Shown: in pieces, positions 7,938 to 17,265 of the stretch
Position numbering within the stretch: position 1 is the first letter of the stretch
Layout: every line of letters begins with the position of its first letter
Source: JAJEAD01 sp965221555
GTDB lineage: Bacteria; Pseudomonadota; Gammaproteobacteria; HK1
Direction: 5' to 3'
DNA length: 64,000 nucleotides
Assembly: GCA_965221555.1 (NCBI GenBank)
Contig: OZ244895.1
Coordinates: 2,852,001-2,916,000, forward strand
The notes under the pieces: generated by a model
Database searches by the model: none
Told to the model about the DNA's origin: nothing
Seen by the model: the letters and a program-made list of their open reading frames with translations, nothing else
Translations under genes and position numbers: made by a program

Positions 7938-10052
7938 TCACTCAATCTCAAGCGCTTCGCGGGGGTCGTCGAGGAGTCGGGCAAGCTCCTCCTCCCCCAG
8001 CACCGGCACCCCGAGGCGCTCGGCCTTGTCCAGCTTGGAACCCGCCGCCTCGCCCGCGATCAGGTAGTCGGTCTTCTTCGAGACCGAGCCGGTCACCTTG
8101 GCGCCGAGCGCCTGCAGGCGTTCCCTCGCCTCGCTCCGCCCCATCGATCCCAGAGTGCCGGTTATCACGAAAGTCTTGCCGGCGAGCGGTGACCGGACCG
8201 GCCGGGACTCCGCGGGCCAGGAGAGGATCCCGGCCAGGCGCCGCACCAGATCCCGGCTCTTCGGGTTGTCGAAGAAGGCGCGAATGTTGGCGGCGACCAC
8301 CGGACCCACGTCCGGCACCTCCCGGAGGCTCTCCTCGCTCGCCTCGAGCAGGGGCTCCAGATCGCCGAAGTGCCGGGCGAGGGAGGCCGCGGTCGCCTCG
8401 CCCACGTCGCGGATTCCGAGCCCGTACAGAAAGCGGGGCAAAGTGGTCTGGCGGCTGCGCTCGAGGGCCTCGACCAGGTTGGCGGCCGACTTCTCCGCCA
8501 TGCGCTCCAGGTCGGCGAGCGCTTCGGCTTCCAGGTGGTAGAGGTCCACGACGTTTTCCACCATGCCCTGATCGACGAGCTGGTCGACCAGCTTGTCGCC
8601 GAGCCCCTCGATGTCCAGCGCCCGGCGACTCGCAAAGTGCGTGATGCCCTGCTTGCGCTGCGCGGGGCAGGAGAGACCGGCCCCGCAGCGTACCGCGCTC
8701 TCCCCCTCGGATCGCAGGGCGGGCGCGCCGCATATCGGACACTCGCGCGGCAACGTGAAGGGCCGTGTGCCCTCGGGGCGGCGCTCGAGGAGCACGCGCA
8801 CCACCTCCGGGATAACGTCACCCGCGCGGCGCACGATCACGGTATCGCCGACCCGGACATCCTTGCGGTCGACCTCGTCCTGGTTGTGAAGCGTGGCGTT
8901 GGTCACGGTGACCCCGGCCACCCGCACCGGCGCAAGGCGCGCGACCGGCGTCAGGGTGCCGGTACGCCCGACCTGAACGTCGATTCCGTCCACCACGGTG
9001 AGCTCTTCCTGGGCGGGGAACTTGCAGGCCACCGCCCATCTCGGCGCCCGCGAGACGGTACCGAGGGCTCTTTGCTGGTCGAATCGGTTGACCTTCACCA
9101 CGATGCCGTCGATGTCGAAGTCGAGCTGGTCGCGGCGCCGGCCGATCTCCTCGTAGAAGGCGAGGCAGCCCTCGACGCCGCGCACCACATCGAGCTCTCG
9201 CGAGATCGGGAATCCCCACGCGAGCAGTTCCTTCGTCATGGCCCGATGGGTCTCGAATCCGGCATGGCCTTCGATGCGCCCGATTCCGTGGAAGAGGATG
9301 GTCAGGGGGCGCGTCGCGGTGATCGCGGGATCGAGCTGGCGAAGGCTCCCCGCCGCCGCATTGCGCGGGTTCGCATAGACCTTCTCACCGCTTGAACGCT
9401 GCTTCGCGTTGAGGCGCTCGAAGCCCGAACGGGTCATGTACACCTCGCCTCGCACGTCGAGTACCCGCGGGTGCCCGCTCCCGCGCATGCGCAGGGGCAC
9501 CGCGGACAGGGTGCGCAGGTTCCGGGTCACCTCCTCCCCGCGCTCCCCGTCCCCTCGCGTCGCACCCCGCTCCAGGCGCCCGTCGACATAAACGAGGCTG
9601 GCCGCGAGTCCGTCGAGCTTGGGCTCCAGCGCGTACTCCACCTCATCGACTTCCAGGCGTTCGCGCACCCTTCGGTCGAAGTCGCGGAGCTCTTCCTCCC
9701 CGAAAGCGTTCCCGAGCGAGAGCATCGGCGAGGCATGCACCACCTCGGCAAAGGCGGAGACCGGCTTCGCTCCCACCCGCCGGGTGGGAGAGTCCGGTGT
9801 GCTCAGATCGGGATGCGCGGCCTCAAGCGACTCCAGCTCCCGCATCAGACGGTCATACTCGGAGTCGGGGATCTCGGGGTCGTCGAGGGCGTGATACCGG
9901 TAGTTGTGGTAGTCGATGCGCTCGCGGAGCGCGGCGACTCGCGCGGCGGCCTCCGCCACGATTGGCGCGGGCGCGCCAGAGCGGACGATGCGCGCGTGCA
10001 CTCCGTCAGTCGCCTCGGCCGGCGCGCCTTCGGGCCGGCGCGACTCAGACAC
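7938..10052 (-). CDS. ligA: NAD+-dependent DNA ligase
   Basis: Seals nicks with NAD+ as adenylate donor in replication and repair. The 704-residue product has, in order, the Ia domain (DYHNYRYHALDDPEIPDSEYDRLMREL), the adenylation site KLDG with Lys145, the OB fold, a four-cysteine zinc finger (CPICGAP...CGAGLSCPAQ), helix-hairpin-helix repeats (GLGIRDVGEATAASLARHF), and a C-terminal BRCT domain (GKTFVITGTLGSMGR). The N-terminus is about 30 residues longer than in most LigA proteins, so an internal start is possible. The GTG start overlaps the end of zipA by 8 bp. smc-zipA-ligA is a common gammaproteobacterial operon. Confidence 0.96.
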   Translation of the reverse strand: MSESRRPEGAPAEATDGVHARIVRSGAPAPIVAEAAARVAALRERIDYHNYRYHALDDPEIPDSEYDRLMRELESLEAAHPDLSTPDSPTRRVGAKPVSAFAEVVHASPMLSLGNAFGEEELRDFDRRVRERLEVDEVEYALEPKLDGLAASLVYVDGRLERGATRGDGERGEEVTRNLRTLSAVPLRMRGSGHPRVLDVRGEVYMTRSGFERLNAKQRSSGEKVYANPRNAAAGSLRQLDPAITATRPLTILFHGIGRIEGHAGFETHRAMTKELLAWGFPISRELDVVRGVEGCLAFYEEIGRRRDQLDFDIDGIVVKVNRFDQQRALGTVSRAPRWAVACKFPAQEELTVVDGIDVQVGRTGTLTPVARLAPVRVAGVTVTNATLHNQDEVDRKDVRVGDTVIVRRAGDVIPEVVRVLLERRPEGTRPFTLPRECPICGAPALRSEGESAVRCGAGLSCPAQRKQGITHFASRRALDIEGLGDKLVDQLVDQGMVENVVDLYHLEAEALADLERMAEKSAANLVEALERSRQTTLPRFLYGLGIRDVGEATAASLARHFGDLEPLLEASEESLREVPDVGPVVAANIRAFFDNPKSRDLVRRLAGILSWPAESRPVRSPLAGKTFVITGTLGSMGRSEARERLQALGAKVTGSVSKKTDYLIAGEAAGSKLDKAERLGVPVLGEEELARLLDDPREALEIE

Positions 10053-11073
10053 GCAGCAGGCGCCTCCGCCCGAAATCGGCGATCTGCTCCCGGAGGTGAT
10101 TGAGGGTCTGGGCGGTGAGCTTGCTGCGGGTCTCGTCGCAGAGCTGCGCCTCGAGCGCGACCGCGATCTCGCGGGCGGCCTCCACCATCTCCGCGAACGC
10201 GTCTCCAGGATCCTTGGGGCCGGGCAGGCGCATGAAGAGACCTACCCCGGGCGTGTGCATCGAGTCCATGGCCTCCAGATCGAAGACCCCCGGCTCCACG
10301 ATATTGACGGCGCTGTAGAGCGGTCCCACGCTCGCCGGGGCGGAGTCGGGATAGCGATGAAAGATGCGATCGTCGCCGTAGCGAAGACCCTGCGCTTCCA
10401 GGGCGTCGCGAAGCGCCGCGCCCTCGATCCTCTCCCCCGGCGGCGCGAGCACGGTGAGGACCACCACCAGGGTCTCCGACCTTTGCTCCCCTTCTTCGGA
10501 TCCTCCGTCCGCGCCCGCATCTTCCGCGTCCAGCTCCGGGATGTCCTCGTCCAGATCGAAGGGATCCATCACCAGTTGCTCGGGGTCGTCGCGGGTGGCG
10601 CGCAGGCCCTGAAGGTCGCCCAGTTCCGATCCGCGGCCGCCACCCCCCGGTCCCGCGGGGAACGTATCGTCTTCCGCGGGGACTCGCCCCCCCCGATCGG
10701 CGCCTCTTCTCGAGGCCCCGCCTCCCATCGCGCGGCGCGGGGCGTCCCACTCGTCCCCCGGCGCGTGGTCGGCGCCTTCGGAGCCCCGACGCGCGCGGGG
10801 AGAATCGAATCCGAGAGGCGGCTCCCCGGGACCCTCGTCCTCGTAGGGAAGATCGAGCGCCCGGGTTTCTCCCCGGCGGACACGGGGAGGACCGGGAGAG
10901 CGCGCCGTCCTGCCCTTTGCCTTCCAGCGCCACCACCCGCCCGCGCGCCGCGGCGCCCTTGCCAGCCGTGGGCGCGCAATTCCGCCGCGTCGGCGCGAAT
11001 GGAGGGTCCAGAGCCAGATGCCGACGATGAGCACGACCCCGAGTCCGAGGAGGATGAGTCTGAGATCGCTCAT
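10045..11073 (-). CDS. zipA: Cell division protein ZipA
   Basis: Inner-membrane anchor that binds the C-terminal tail of FtsZ and stabilises the Z ring. The 342-residue protein begins MSDLRLILLGLGVVLIVGIW, a single N-terminal membrane helix (about residues 4-23) with the short periplasmic N-terminus typical of ZipA. It is followed by a basic patch, a long low-complexity linker rich in Gly, Arg, Asp and Glu (about 30-190), and the globular FtsZ-binding domain from about 200 (LVVVLTVLAPPGERIEG, FHRYPD, PLYSAVNIVEPGVFD, TPGVGLFMRLPGP). It lies between smc and ligA, overlapping ligA. Confidence 0.93.
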   Translation of the reverse strand: MSDLRLILLGLGVVLIVGIWLWTLHSRRRGGIARPRLARAPRRAGGWWRWKAKGRTARSPGPPRVRRGETRALDLPYEDEGPGEPPLGFDSPRARRGSEGADHAPGDEWDAPRRAMGGGASRRGADRGGRVPAEDDTFPAGPGGGGRGSELGDLQGLRATRDDPEQLVMDPFDLDEDIPELDAEDAGADGGSEEGEQRSETLVVVLTVLAPPGERIEGAALRDALEAQGLRYGDDRIFHRYPDSAPASVGPLYSAVNIVEPGVFDLEAMDSMHTPGVGLFMRLPGPKDPGDAFAEMVEAAREIAVALEAQLCDETRSKLTAQTLNHLREQIADFGRRRLLRV

Positions 11074-11267
11074 GGGCTGCACCTTCTCGTTCGGGCGGCG
11101 TGGCGCATGTCCGGCGACCGGCCGATGCCACCGAGCGTCCGCACGCTCCCCGGGCGCCGGACGCTCGGCGGCGGCTTCGAGGACGCGGCGAATCCGCGGC
11201 CCGGTTCCGCCCGAAGTTCGTGAGTACGCGATCGCAAAGGCACGAGTCGTCCCCTCCGCGATGGAGC

Positions 11268-14200
11268 CTACGGAGCCGCCATCTCCACCGCCTGGTCGAG
11301 ATCCACCGTCACCAGGCGCGACACGCCCGGCTCGTTCATCGTAACCCCGATGAGCTGCTGTGCAATCTCCATGGAGATCTTGTTGTGGGTCACCATCACG
11401 AGTTGAAGGCGCTCCGACATCTCCTTCACCAGCTCGCAGAATCGCACCACGTTGGCATCGTCCAGCGGAGCATCCACCTCGTCCAGGAGACAGAAGGGCG
11501 CCGGGTTGAGCTCGAATATCGCGAACACGAGCGCGATGGCGCACAGGGCCTTTTCCCCGCCGGAGAGGAGCGCGATGTTCGAGTTGCGCTTTCCCGGAGG
11601 ACGCGCCATGACCGCGACTCCGGTATCGAGCAGGTCGTCGCCGGTAAGGGTCAGGCTCGCCTCGCCGCCGCCGAAGAGGCGCGGGAACATCCGCGCGAGT
11701 CCCGCATTGACCTTGTCGTAGGTCTCCCGGAAGCGCGCGCGCATTTCCCGGTCGATCTTCCTGATCGCGGTGTTGAGCGTATCCAGCGCCTCGGTGAGGT
11801 CCTCGTGCTGCGAGTCGAGCCAGGCCTTGCGCTCGGCGAGCTCCTCGTGCTCGTCGATGGCGGCGAGGTTTATCGGACCGAGCCGGGAGATACGCGCCGC
11901 CACTTCGGCCAGCCGCTTCTCCCACGCCTCCTCGCTCGCCTCCGGATCAAGATCGCTCAGCAGATCCTGCGCGCGCAGTCCCTGCGTCTGGAGCTGCTCC
12001 TCCAGCGTCTTGCGGCGCACCACCACTTCCTGCCCCGCCACCCGCTCGCGTTCCAGGACTTCGCGCTCCTCGTCACTGCGCGACGCGCACTTGCGCCGGG
12101 CCTGCTCGGCCTCCGCGAGTCGACCCTCGGCGCCCTCGACCTCGCGCCGCGCGCCCCGCAGATTCGCCTCGAGCTCGCTCTTGCGCGCAAGGCCCGACTG
12201 CAGGCGGTCCCGCGCCTCTTCGGACGGAGCCTCGGTGTCGTGGAGCTCCTGCTCCAGCTCGCGGCAACGCGTCTCTCCGGCCGCGATCCGCTTGCCGGCC
12301 TGTTCCGTGGCGGTGCGCAGGCTCTCGCGCCGCACCCGTATGGACTCGACTCGCAAGGCCACCTGGTGGGAGAGGTCGCGCGCGGCGTTCCAGCGCTCTC
12401 TCGCCTGCTCCAGCCGCACGCGCTGCGGCTCGCGCCCCTCCTCCCATGCGCTGCGTTCCCGCGCCAGTCGTTCGGCCTCTTCCGTGGTCGCCCGCACCGC
12501 TTCGCGCGCCGCCTCGTCGATTCGCCGCTGCGCCTCGATCTTCGCCGAGAGCTCGCGCTGCTCCGCCCCCACCTCGACCAGACGACGGCTGGTCTGCTCC
12601 AGCCTTGCTTCCCGGGCCCCGAGCTCCGCCTGCACCGAGGCCACGCGCTCGTGCGCGGCGGAGAGGCGCTGCTGCAACTCGCCCTGCGCCGCCTCCAGGG
12701 CGGAGAGCCGCTCGGTCGCCGCGCCATGTTCCGCCTCCAGCTCCGAGACCTGCTTCTGGAGCGCGGCGCATTCGCGGCGCACCGCCTCGAGCTGCGGCCG
12801 GCGCGCCAGCACCCCGGATTCCTCCGAATCGCGTGCGAGACGCACCCAGTCGGGTCCCAGCCACACCCCACCGCGCGTGACGACGCTCTCCGCCGGCCCG
12901 AGCCTCGCCCGCAGGTCGAGCGCCTCGTCCAGGCTCTCCACCGCGTACACGCCATGGAGCAGCGTGCCGAGGCGGTCGTCGCCGTGCAGATACTGGCGAA
13001 GGGGGATCGCGGCCCCGCCCTCGTCGCGTCCGGACTCGGGCGCCGGACCGGGCCGAAAGAGCGTGACCCGACCCTCTCGCATGGACTCGAGCGTCCGGGC
13101 GTGTTGCGTCGTGGCGTCCACGCACAGGGCCTTGAGCCGCGCGCCGAGCACCGCTTCCATCGCGGCTTCCCACCCCGGACGCGTACGCACCCGCTCGGCG
13201 AGACGCGGGCGCTGCGCGAGACCCCGCTCCTTCAACCACTGCGCCGCGCCGGGACGGGACTCTCCGAGCGCCTCGCGCTGCAGGCGCTCGAGCGCCGCCT
13301 CGCGTCCGCGCGCCGCCTCGAGCGCGGCGCGCTTCTCGTGCCGGGCGCGCGCCAGGGATTCCTGCGCGTCCCGGCCGCCACCAAGAGAGTCGAGAACCTG
13401 CGCAAGCTCCGCGTCGAGCGCATCGAGCGACGCGCGTTCGTCGTCAAGGCGCCGCCGGGTCTCGTGCAGGGCCTGTTGCAGGGGGGCGATGGCGAAGCGC
13501 GCACGTTCTTCCTCCAGGCGGGCCTCCCTTTCGCCAAGGGCGGCGAGCCGCTCTCCGGCGTACTGAAGCCGCGCCTGCTCGTCGCGGGCGGCCTGCGAGG
13601 CCCGATCGCCGCGCTCTCGGATCGCCTCCCACTCCGCCTGCCACGCGCGCATCGCCTCGTCGCTCTGGCGAAGCGCCGCCCGCGTCTCGGCGGTGGCGCG
13701 CTCCGCGCCCTCTTGCGACTGGCGCTCGCGCTGGAGCTCGACATCCAGACCCGCCAGCTGCTCGCGTTCCCGGCGCGCTTCCGCGCGTGCGCGCTCACGC
13801 TCCTCGCGCTCGCGCGTCAGCGCCTGCTCCGCCCTCTGGCGTTGCTGCCGCAGACCGCGAATCTGCTCTTCGGTCCGCGCGACTTCGGTGCCGGCGTTCA
13901 GGACCTGACGATAGAGCTCGTTGAAGGCGTCGCTCGAGGCCTGGTGCGCGGTACGGGCCTGCTCGAGTTCGGCCTCCGCGCGCCGTTGGGCCGCGACCGC
14001 GGCATCCAGAGTCCCTTCCCTGGCCCCGAGCGCGCGCTGGTGGGCCAAGACTTCCTCGTCGTAGCGGCGCCAACGCTGGGCGAGGAGCTCCGCCTCCAGG
14101 CCTCGCTGCTCCTCCCGGTAGACCTTGTAGCGTTCGGCAATGGTCGCCTGGCGCTTGAGGTGCACCAGACGCCGGCCGATGTCCTCGCGCCGATCGCCCA

Positions 14201-14780
14201 GACGCTCCAGGTTGTCGCGCGCGTGCTGGATGCGGTTCGCCGTCTCGCGGCGTCGCTCCCGGTACTTGGCGATCCCCGCCGCCTCCTCGAGGAAGACCCG
14301 GAGCTCCTCCGGTTTCGCTTCGATCAGGCGCGAGATCGTCCCCTGCTCGATGATGGTGTAGCTGCGCGGTCCGAGACCGGTTCCGAGAAACACGTCCGTC
14401 ACGTCCCGGCGGCGGCACTGTGTCCCGTTGAGGAAATAGCGCGAGTGACCCTCGCGAGCGACCTGGCGCTTGATCGATATCTCGGGGAACGCGGCGTAGC
14501 GCCCTCCCAGACGCCCGTCGCCGTTGTCGAAGACGAGCTCCACCGAGGCGCGCGCCAGCGGCTGGCGGGTGTTCGATCCCGTGAACACCACATCGGCCAT
14601 GGACTCGCCGCGCAGGTGTCGCGCGGAGAGCTCCCCCATCACCCAGCGCACCGCGTCGATGATGTTCGACTTGCCGCACCCATTCGGACCGACGATGCCG
14701 ATCAAGTTGCCGGGAAAGGCGATCACGGTGGGATCGACGAAGGACTTGAAGCCCGTCAGTCGGACTTTGCGCAGGCGCAT
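11268..14780 (-). CDS. smc: Chromosome partition protein SMC
   Basis: ABC-type ATPase that organises and segregates the chromosome, normally with ScpAB. At 1170 aa it is full length. The Walker A motif GPNGCGKSN is at residues 31-39, followed by coiled coil, a hinge in the middle (around 500-640) and a second coiled coil. The C-terminal ATPase half has signature LSGGEKALCAIALVF and Walker B FCLLDEVDAPLDD. The presence of SMC instead of MukB fits a non-enteric gammaproteobacterium. There is a 194-bp gap to zipA in which no gene was recognised. Confidence 0.97.
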   Translation of the reverse strand: MRLRKVRLTGFKSFVDPTVIAFPGNLIGIVGPNGCGKSNIIDAVRWVMGELSARHLRGESMADVVFTGSNTRQPLARASVELVFDNGDGRLGGRYAAFPEISIKRQVAREGHSRYFLNGTQCRRRDVTDVFLGTGLGPRSYTIIEQGTISRLIEAKPEELRVFLEEAAGIAKYRERRRETANRIQHARDNLERLGDRREDIGRRLVHLKRQATIAERYKVYREEQRGLEAELLAQRWRRYDEEVLAHQRALGAREGTLDAAVAAQRRAEAELEQARTAHQASSDAFNELYRQVLNAGTEVARTEEQIRGLRQQRQRAEQALTREREERERARAEARREREQLAGLDVELQRERQSQEGAERATAETRAALRQSDEAMRAWQAEWEAIRERGDRASQAARDEQARLQYAGERLAALGEREARLEEERARFAIAPLQQALHETRRRLDDERASLDALDAELAQVLDSLGGGRDAQESLARARHEKRAALEAARGREAALERLQREALGESRPGAAQWLKERGLAQRPRLAERVRTRPGWEAAMEAVLGARLKALCVDATTQHARTLESMREGRVTLFRPGPAPESGRDEGGAAIPLRQYLHGDDRLGTLLHGVYAVESLDEALDLRARLGPAESVVTRGGVWLGPDWVRLARDSEESGVLARRPQLEAVRRECAALQKQVSELEAEHGAATERLSALEAAQGELQQRLSAAHERVASVQAELGAREARLEQTSRRLVEVGAEQRELSAKIEAQRRIDEAAREAVRATTEEAERLARERSAWEEGREPQRVRLEQARERWNAARDLSHQVALRVESIRVRRESLRTATEQAGKRIAAGETRCRELEQELHDTEAPSEEARDRLQSGLARKSELEANLRGARREVEGAEGRLAEAEQARRKCASRSDEEREVLERERVAGQEVVVRRKTLEEQLQTQGLRAQDLLSDLDPEASEEAWEKRLAEVAARISRLGPINLAAIDEHEELAERKAWLDSQHEDLTEALDTLNTAIRKIDREMRARFRETYDKVNAGLARMFPRLFGGGEASLTLTGDDLLDTGVAVMARPPGKRNSNIALLSGGEKALCAIALVFAIFELNPAPFCLLDEVDAPLDDANVVRFCELVKEMSERLQLVMVTHNKISMEIAQQLIGVTMNEPGVSRLVTVDLDQAVEMAAP

Positions 14781-14931
14781 CTACTCTGAAGTGCTTGCAC
14801 GCACGTCGATCGACATTCGCCGATGATAGCGCAGCCCGACGGCCCGCGTTAATCGACCTCGTCGCCCCGGACTTTGAACCGCGAGAGGCCGTCCCTACAC
14901 TTCGCATGCGCGCACTCGGTGTCGAATCTCG

Positions 14932-15849
14932 ATGGATGGAAGACGACGAGGTCCGCGGGGCCGGGGTCGCTTCGCGCCCTCTCCGACCGGGGACCTCCAC
15001 TTCGGTTCGGTGGTCGCGGCGGTGGCGAGCTTCCTGGATGCCCGTTCCCGGGGCGACGAGTGGCTGGTGCGCATCGACGACCTCGACGCGCCTCGGAGCG
15101 TGCCCGGCGCCAGCGCCGCCATCCTGCGCGAGCTGGAACGCCTGGGGCTGCACTGGGACGCTACGGTCGTCTACCAGAGCGCGCGCACCCGACTCTATGC
15201 GGCGGCGCTCGAAGCGCTCGAAGCGGGGGGCCACTGCTTCCCCTGCGCCTGCTCGCGCCGGGAGGTGGGAGGACGGGTGTACCCGGGCACCTGTCGAAAT
15301 GGCGTGCCGGCGGGACGAGCGGCACGTTCGGTACGGGTGCGGGCGGGCGCCGGCACCATCGGGTTCGAGGACCTCGTGCGGGGCGGTCAACGCCAGGACC
15401 TCGGCCGGGACATCGGAGACTTCATCGTCTATCGCGCCGACGCCGTCTTCGCCTATCACCTCGCTACCGCCTTCGACGACACCGAGCAGGGGATCACCCG
15501 CGTGGTCCGGGGGGCGGACCTGCTGCTTTCGACGCTACCGCAGGTGTACCTCCAGGATCTCCTTCGCCGCCCCCGTCCGCGCTACGCGCACGTGCCCGTG
15601 GCCACGGACCGGCGCGGCAAGAAGCTCGGCAAGCGAACGCACGCCCCGCCCACCCGGCTGCGGCCCGCGACCGCGGTAGCGGGCGACGCGCTGCGCTTCC
15701 TCGCCCACGCTCCCCCCGCCGAGCTCGTGGGGGCGCCCCCGCGGGAGCTGTGGTCCTGGGCGCAGGAAGAATGGGATCTGGCGCGAGTGCCCCGGGTCGC
15801 GCGCCGCGTCTCGCCGGAGCGCAATGACTCGCCGATTAACGAGAGCTGA
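14932..15849 (+). CDS. gluQ: Glutamyl-Q tRNA(Asp) synthetase
   Basis: Activates glutamate and attaches it to the queuosine base at position 34 of tRNA(Asp). It is a truncated GluRS paralogue (305 aa) without an anticodon-binding domain. Class I signatures are SPTGDLHFGS (HIGH-like, residues about 17-26) and KKLGKRT (KMSKS-like). The zinc-binding CxC...Y...C pattern is visible in HCFPCACSRREV...VYPGTC. The start is taken at 14932; a second ATG occurs 4 bp later in another frame. It is divergent from smc with about 150 bp between. dksA, its usual neighbour in enterics, is absent. Confidence 0.92.
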   Translation: MDGRRRGPRGRGRFAPSPTGDLHFGSVVAAVASFLDARSRGDEWLVRIDDLDAPRSVPGASAAILRELERLGLHWDATVVYQSARTRLYAAALEALEAGGHCFPCACSRREVGGRVYPGTCRNGVPAGRAARSVRVRAGAGTIGFEDLVRGGQRQDLGRDIGDFIVYRADAVFAYHLATAFDDTEQGITRVVRGADLLLSTLPQVYLQDLLRRPRPRYAHVPVATDRRGKKLGKRTHAPPTRLRPATAVAGDALRFLAHAPPAELVGAPPRELWSWAQEEWDLARVPRVARRVSPERNDSPINES

Positions 15850-15891
15850 GCCGCGCGCCTTCGCCGCGGTCCTCTCCGCGACGAAGGCGCC

Positions 15892-16824
15892 TCAAAGCGC
15901 CTGGATCGGTGCCCCTTCGATCGCTGTCGACTCCTTCCCGTCGACTCCGCGCGGCACGTCGCCGTTCAGGGTGACGCGGTAGAACTGGCGGTCGTAGTCG
16001 GTCTCGAAGATATCGCGCGGGGCGAGGTGCGCGGTCGCGCGATTGTCCCAGAACGCGATGCTTCCCTCCTCCCACCGGAAACGCACCGTGAACTCCGGAA
16101 GCACCGCGTGCTCCCAGAGCAGCTCCAGCAGCGTATCGCTCTCGCGCCGCGACAGTCCCACGATCGACTTCACAAAGCCCGGGCTGACGAAGAGCACCTT
16201 CTCCGCGGTCTCCGGGTGGACGCGCACCAGAGGGTGTTCGCTCTCGTAGCGAAACCGGCGCACGCGCTCCTCGTACTCGCGGCTCATTTTCCCACCCCAC
16301 TCGACCTCGAAGCGGTGGACGCCGCGCAAGCCCTCGAGGAAACGCCGCATCGGAGCGGAAAGGCTCCGGTAGGCGGCCGCGAGGTTGGTCCACAGGGTGT
16401 CACCGCCGACCGGAGGCACCGTGACCCCGCGCAGAATCGACGCGGCGGGAGGATTGACGGCGGCGGTGATGTCGGTGTGCCAGCCCGTCCAGGTCCGCAC
16501 GTAGGGATCGCCCACCACCGTGTTTGCGACCCGGTGCTTCGCGACGGAGTAGATCTCGGGATGTATCGAATCGCCTCCGAACACCACGTGTCCCGGGGTC
16601 GGGTCTCCGAATTGGCGGGCGAACGCCACATGCTGCGCGTGGTCGAGGGACTGGCCGCGGAAGAAGATGACCTTCCACTCGAGCAGCGCCGCGCGTATCT
16701 CGGCAACGCTTTGCGCGGACAGGGGCCGGGTCAGGTCGACCCCCTCGATCTCGGCGCCGATGTGCACCGCCATCGGCCGAACACGGATCGATGGGTCGCG
16801 GTCGCGATTCGGGAGCGCGCTCAT
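15892..16824 (-). CDS. TauD/TfdA-family Fe(II)/2-oxoglutarate dioxygenase
   Basis: Fe(II)- and 2-oxoglutarate-dependent dioxygenase of 310 aa. The facial triad is visible as HxD in WTGWHTDIT and the distal histidine in NRATAHLAPRD, followed by the co-substrate arginine region YDRQFYRVTLNGD. The N-terminal IGAEIEGVDLTRPL and WKVIFFRGQ are typical of TauD. The internal ATG at 16822-16824 (MSALPNRDRDPSIRV) was chosen over an upstream one because it follows a purine-rich GGGGACAGGGG and matches the family N-terminus. Taurine, other sulfonates or aryloxyacetates are possible substrates; no sulfonate transporter is adjacent, so it is left unassigned. Confidence 0.85.
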   Translation of the reverse strand: MSALPNRDRDPSIRVRPMAVHIGAEIEGVDLTRPLSAQSVAEIRAALLEWKVIFFRGQSLDHAQHVAFARQFGDPTPGHVVFGGDSIHPEIYSVAKHRVANTVVGDPYVRTWTGWHTDITAAVNPPAASILRGVTVPPVGGDTLWTNLAAAYRSLSAPMRRFLEGLRGVHRFEVEWGGKMSREYEERVRRFRYESEHPLVRVHPETAEKVLFVSPGFVKSIVGLSRRESDTLLELLWEHAVLPEFTVRFRWEEGSIAFWDNRATAHLAPRDIFETDYDRQFYRVTLNGDVPRGVDGKESTAIEGAPIQAL

Positions 16825-17265
16825 CCCCTGTCCCCCAGACAACCGACACTCGCGGCGAGCATACCCGATTTTCCGGCGCACGACCGCCCCGCCGTCCTCA
16901 AGCCGCGATACCGCGCCGCTGCGAGGCCGTGAACACGCATCCGCCGGCCTGACCACGTCGAAAGCGAGGCGGAAGGCGGGAAGGTGTACTCACCCCTCCC
17001 CAGCCGTCGCGCCGCTTCCCCCCGGGTTGGCCGTCGTTTCCGCGCCCCGTACGCCTGCCCGAGTCTCATCCGCCGACTCTCCGTCAGCCACTCGGTCCTT
17101 TTCTTGGCGACACTTTCTCGGTAACCGTCCAACCGGACAGCTCCTGTGCTACTACACCGAACAGACAAGTTGCTCCTGATCGACACCGGCCGCCGCGAGT
17201 CGCCATCGGGTGGCGCCACGCCGTAACATCGCGGGCACAGGCGAGCCGCGTTTCCGGTCGATGCG
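16825..17265. other. 441-bp intergenic region between divergent dioxygenase and metC genes
   Basis: No gene, repeat copy, RNA or convincing terminator was recognised here. It separates two divergent genes and so must hold promoters for both. The stretch 17095-17160 is slightly less GC-rich and is the likeliest promoter area for metC. Confidence 0.5.

Noticed and set aside
11100..14789. A 1229-codon open frame antisense to smc
   Set aside because: smc itself is unmistakable. Very high GC removes stop codons from the complementary frame, and the antisense product is Arg/Leu/Ala-rich with no domain.
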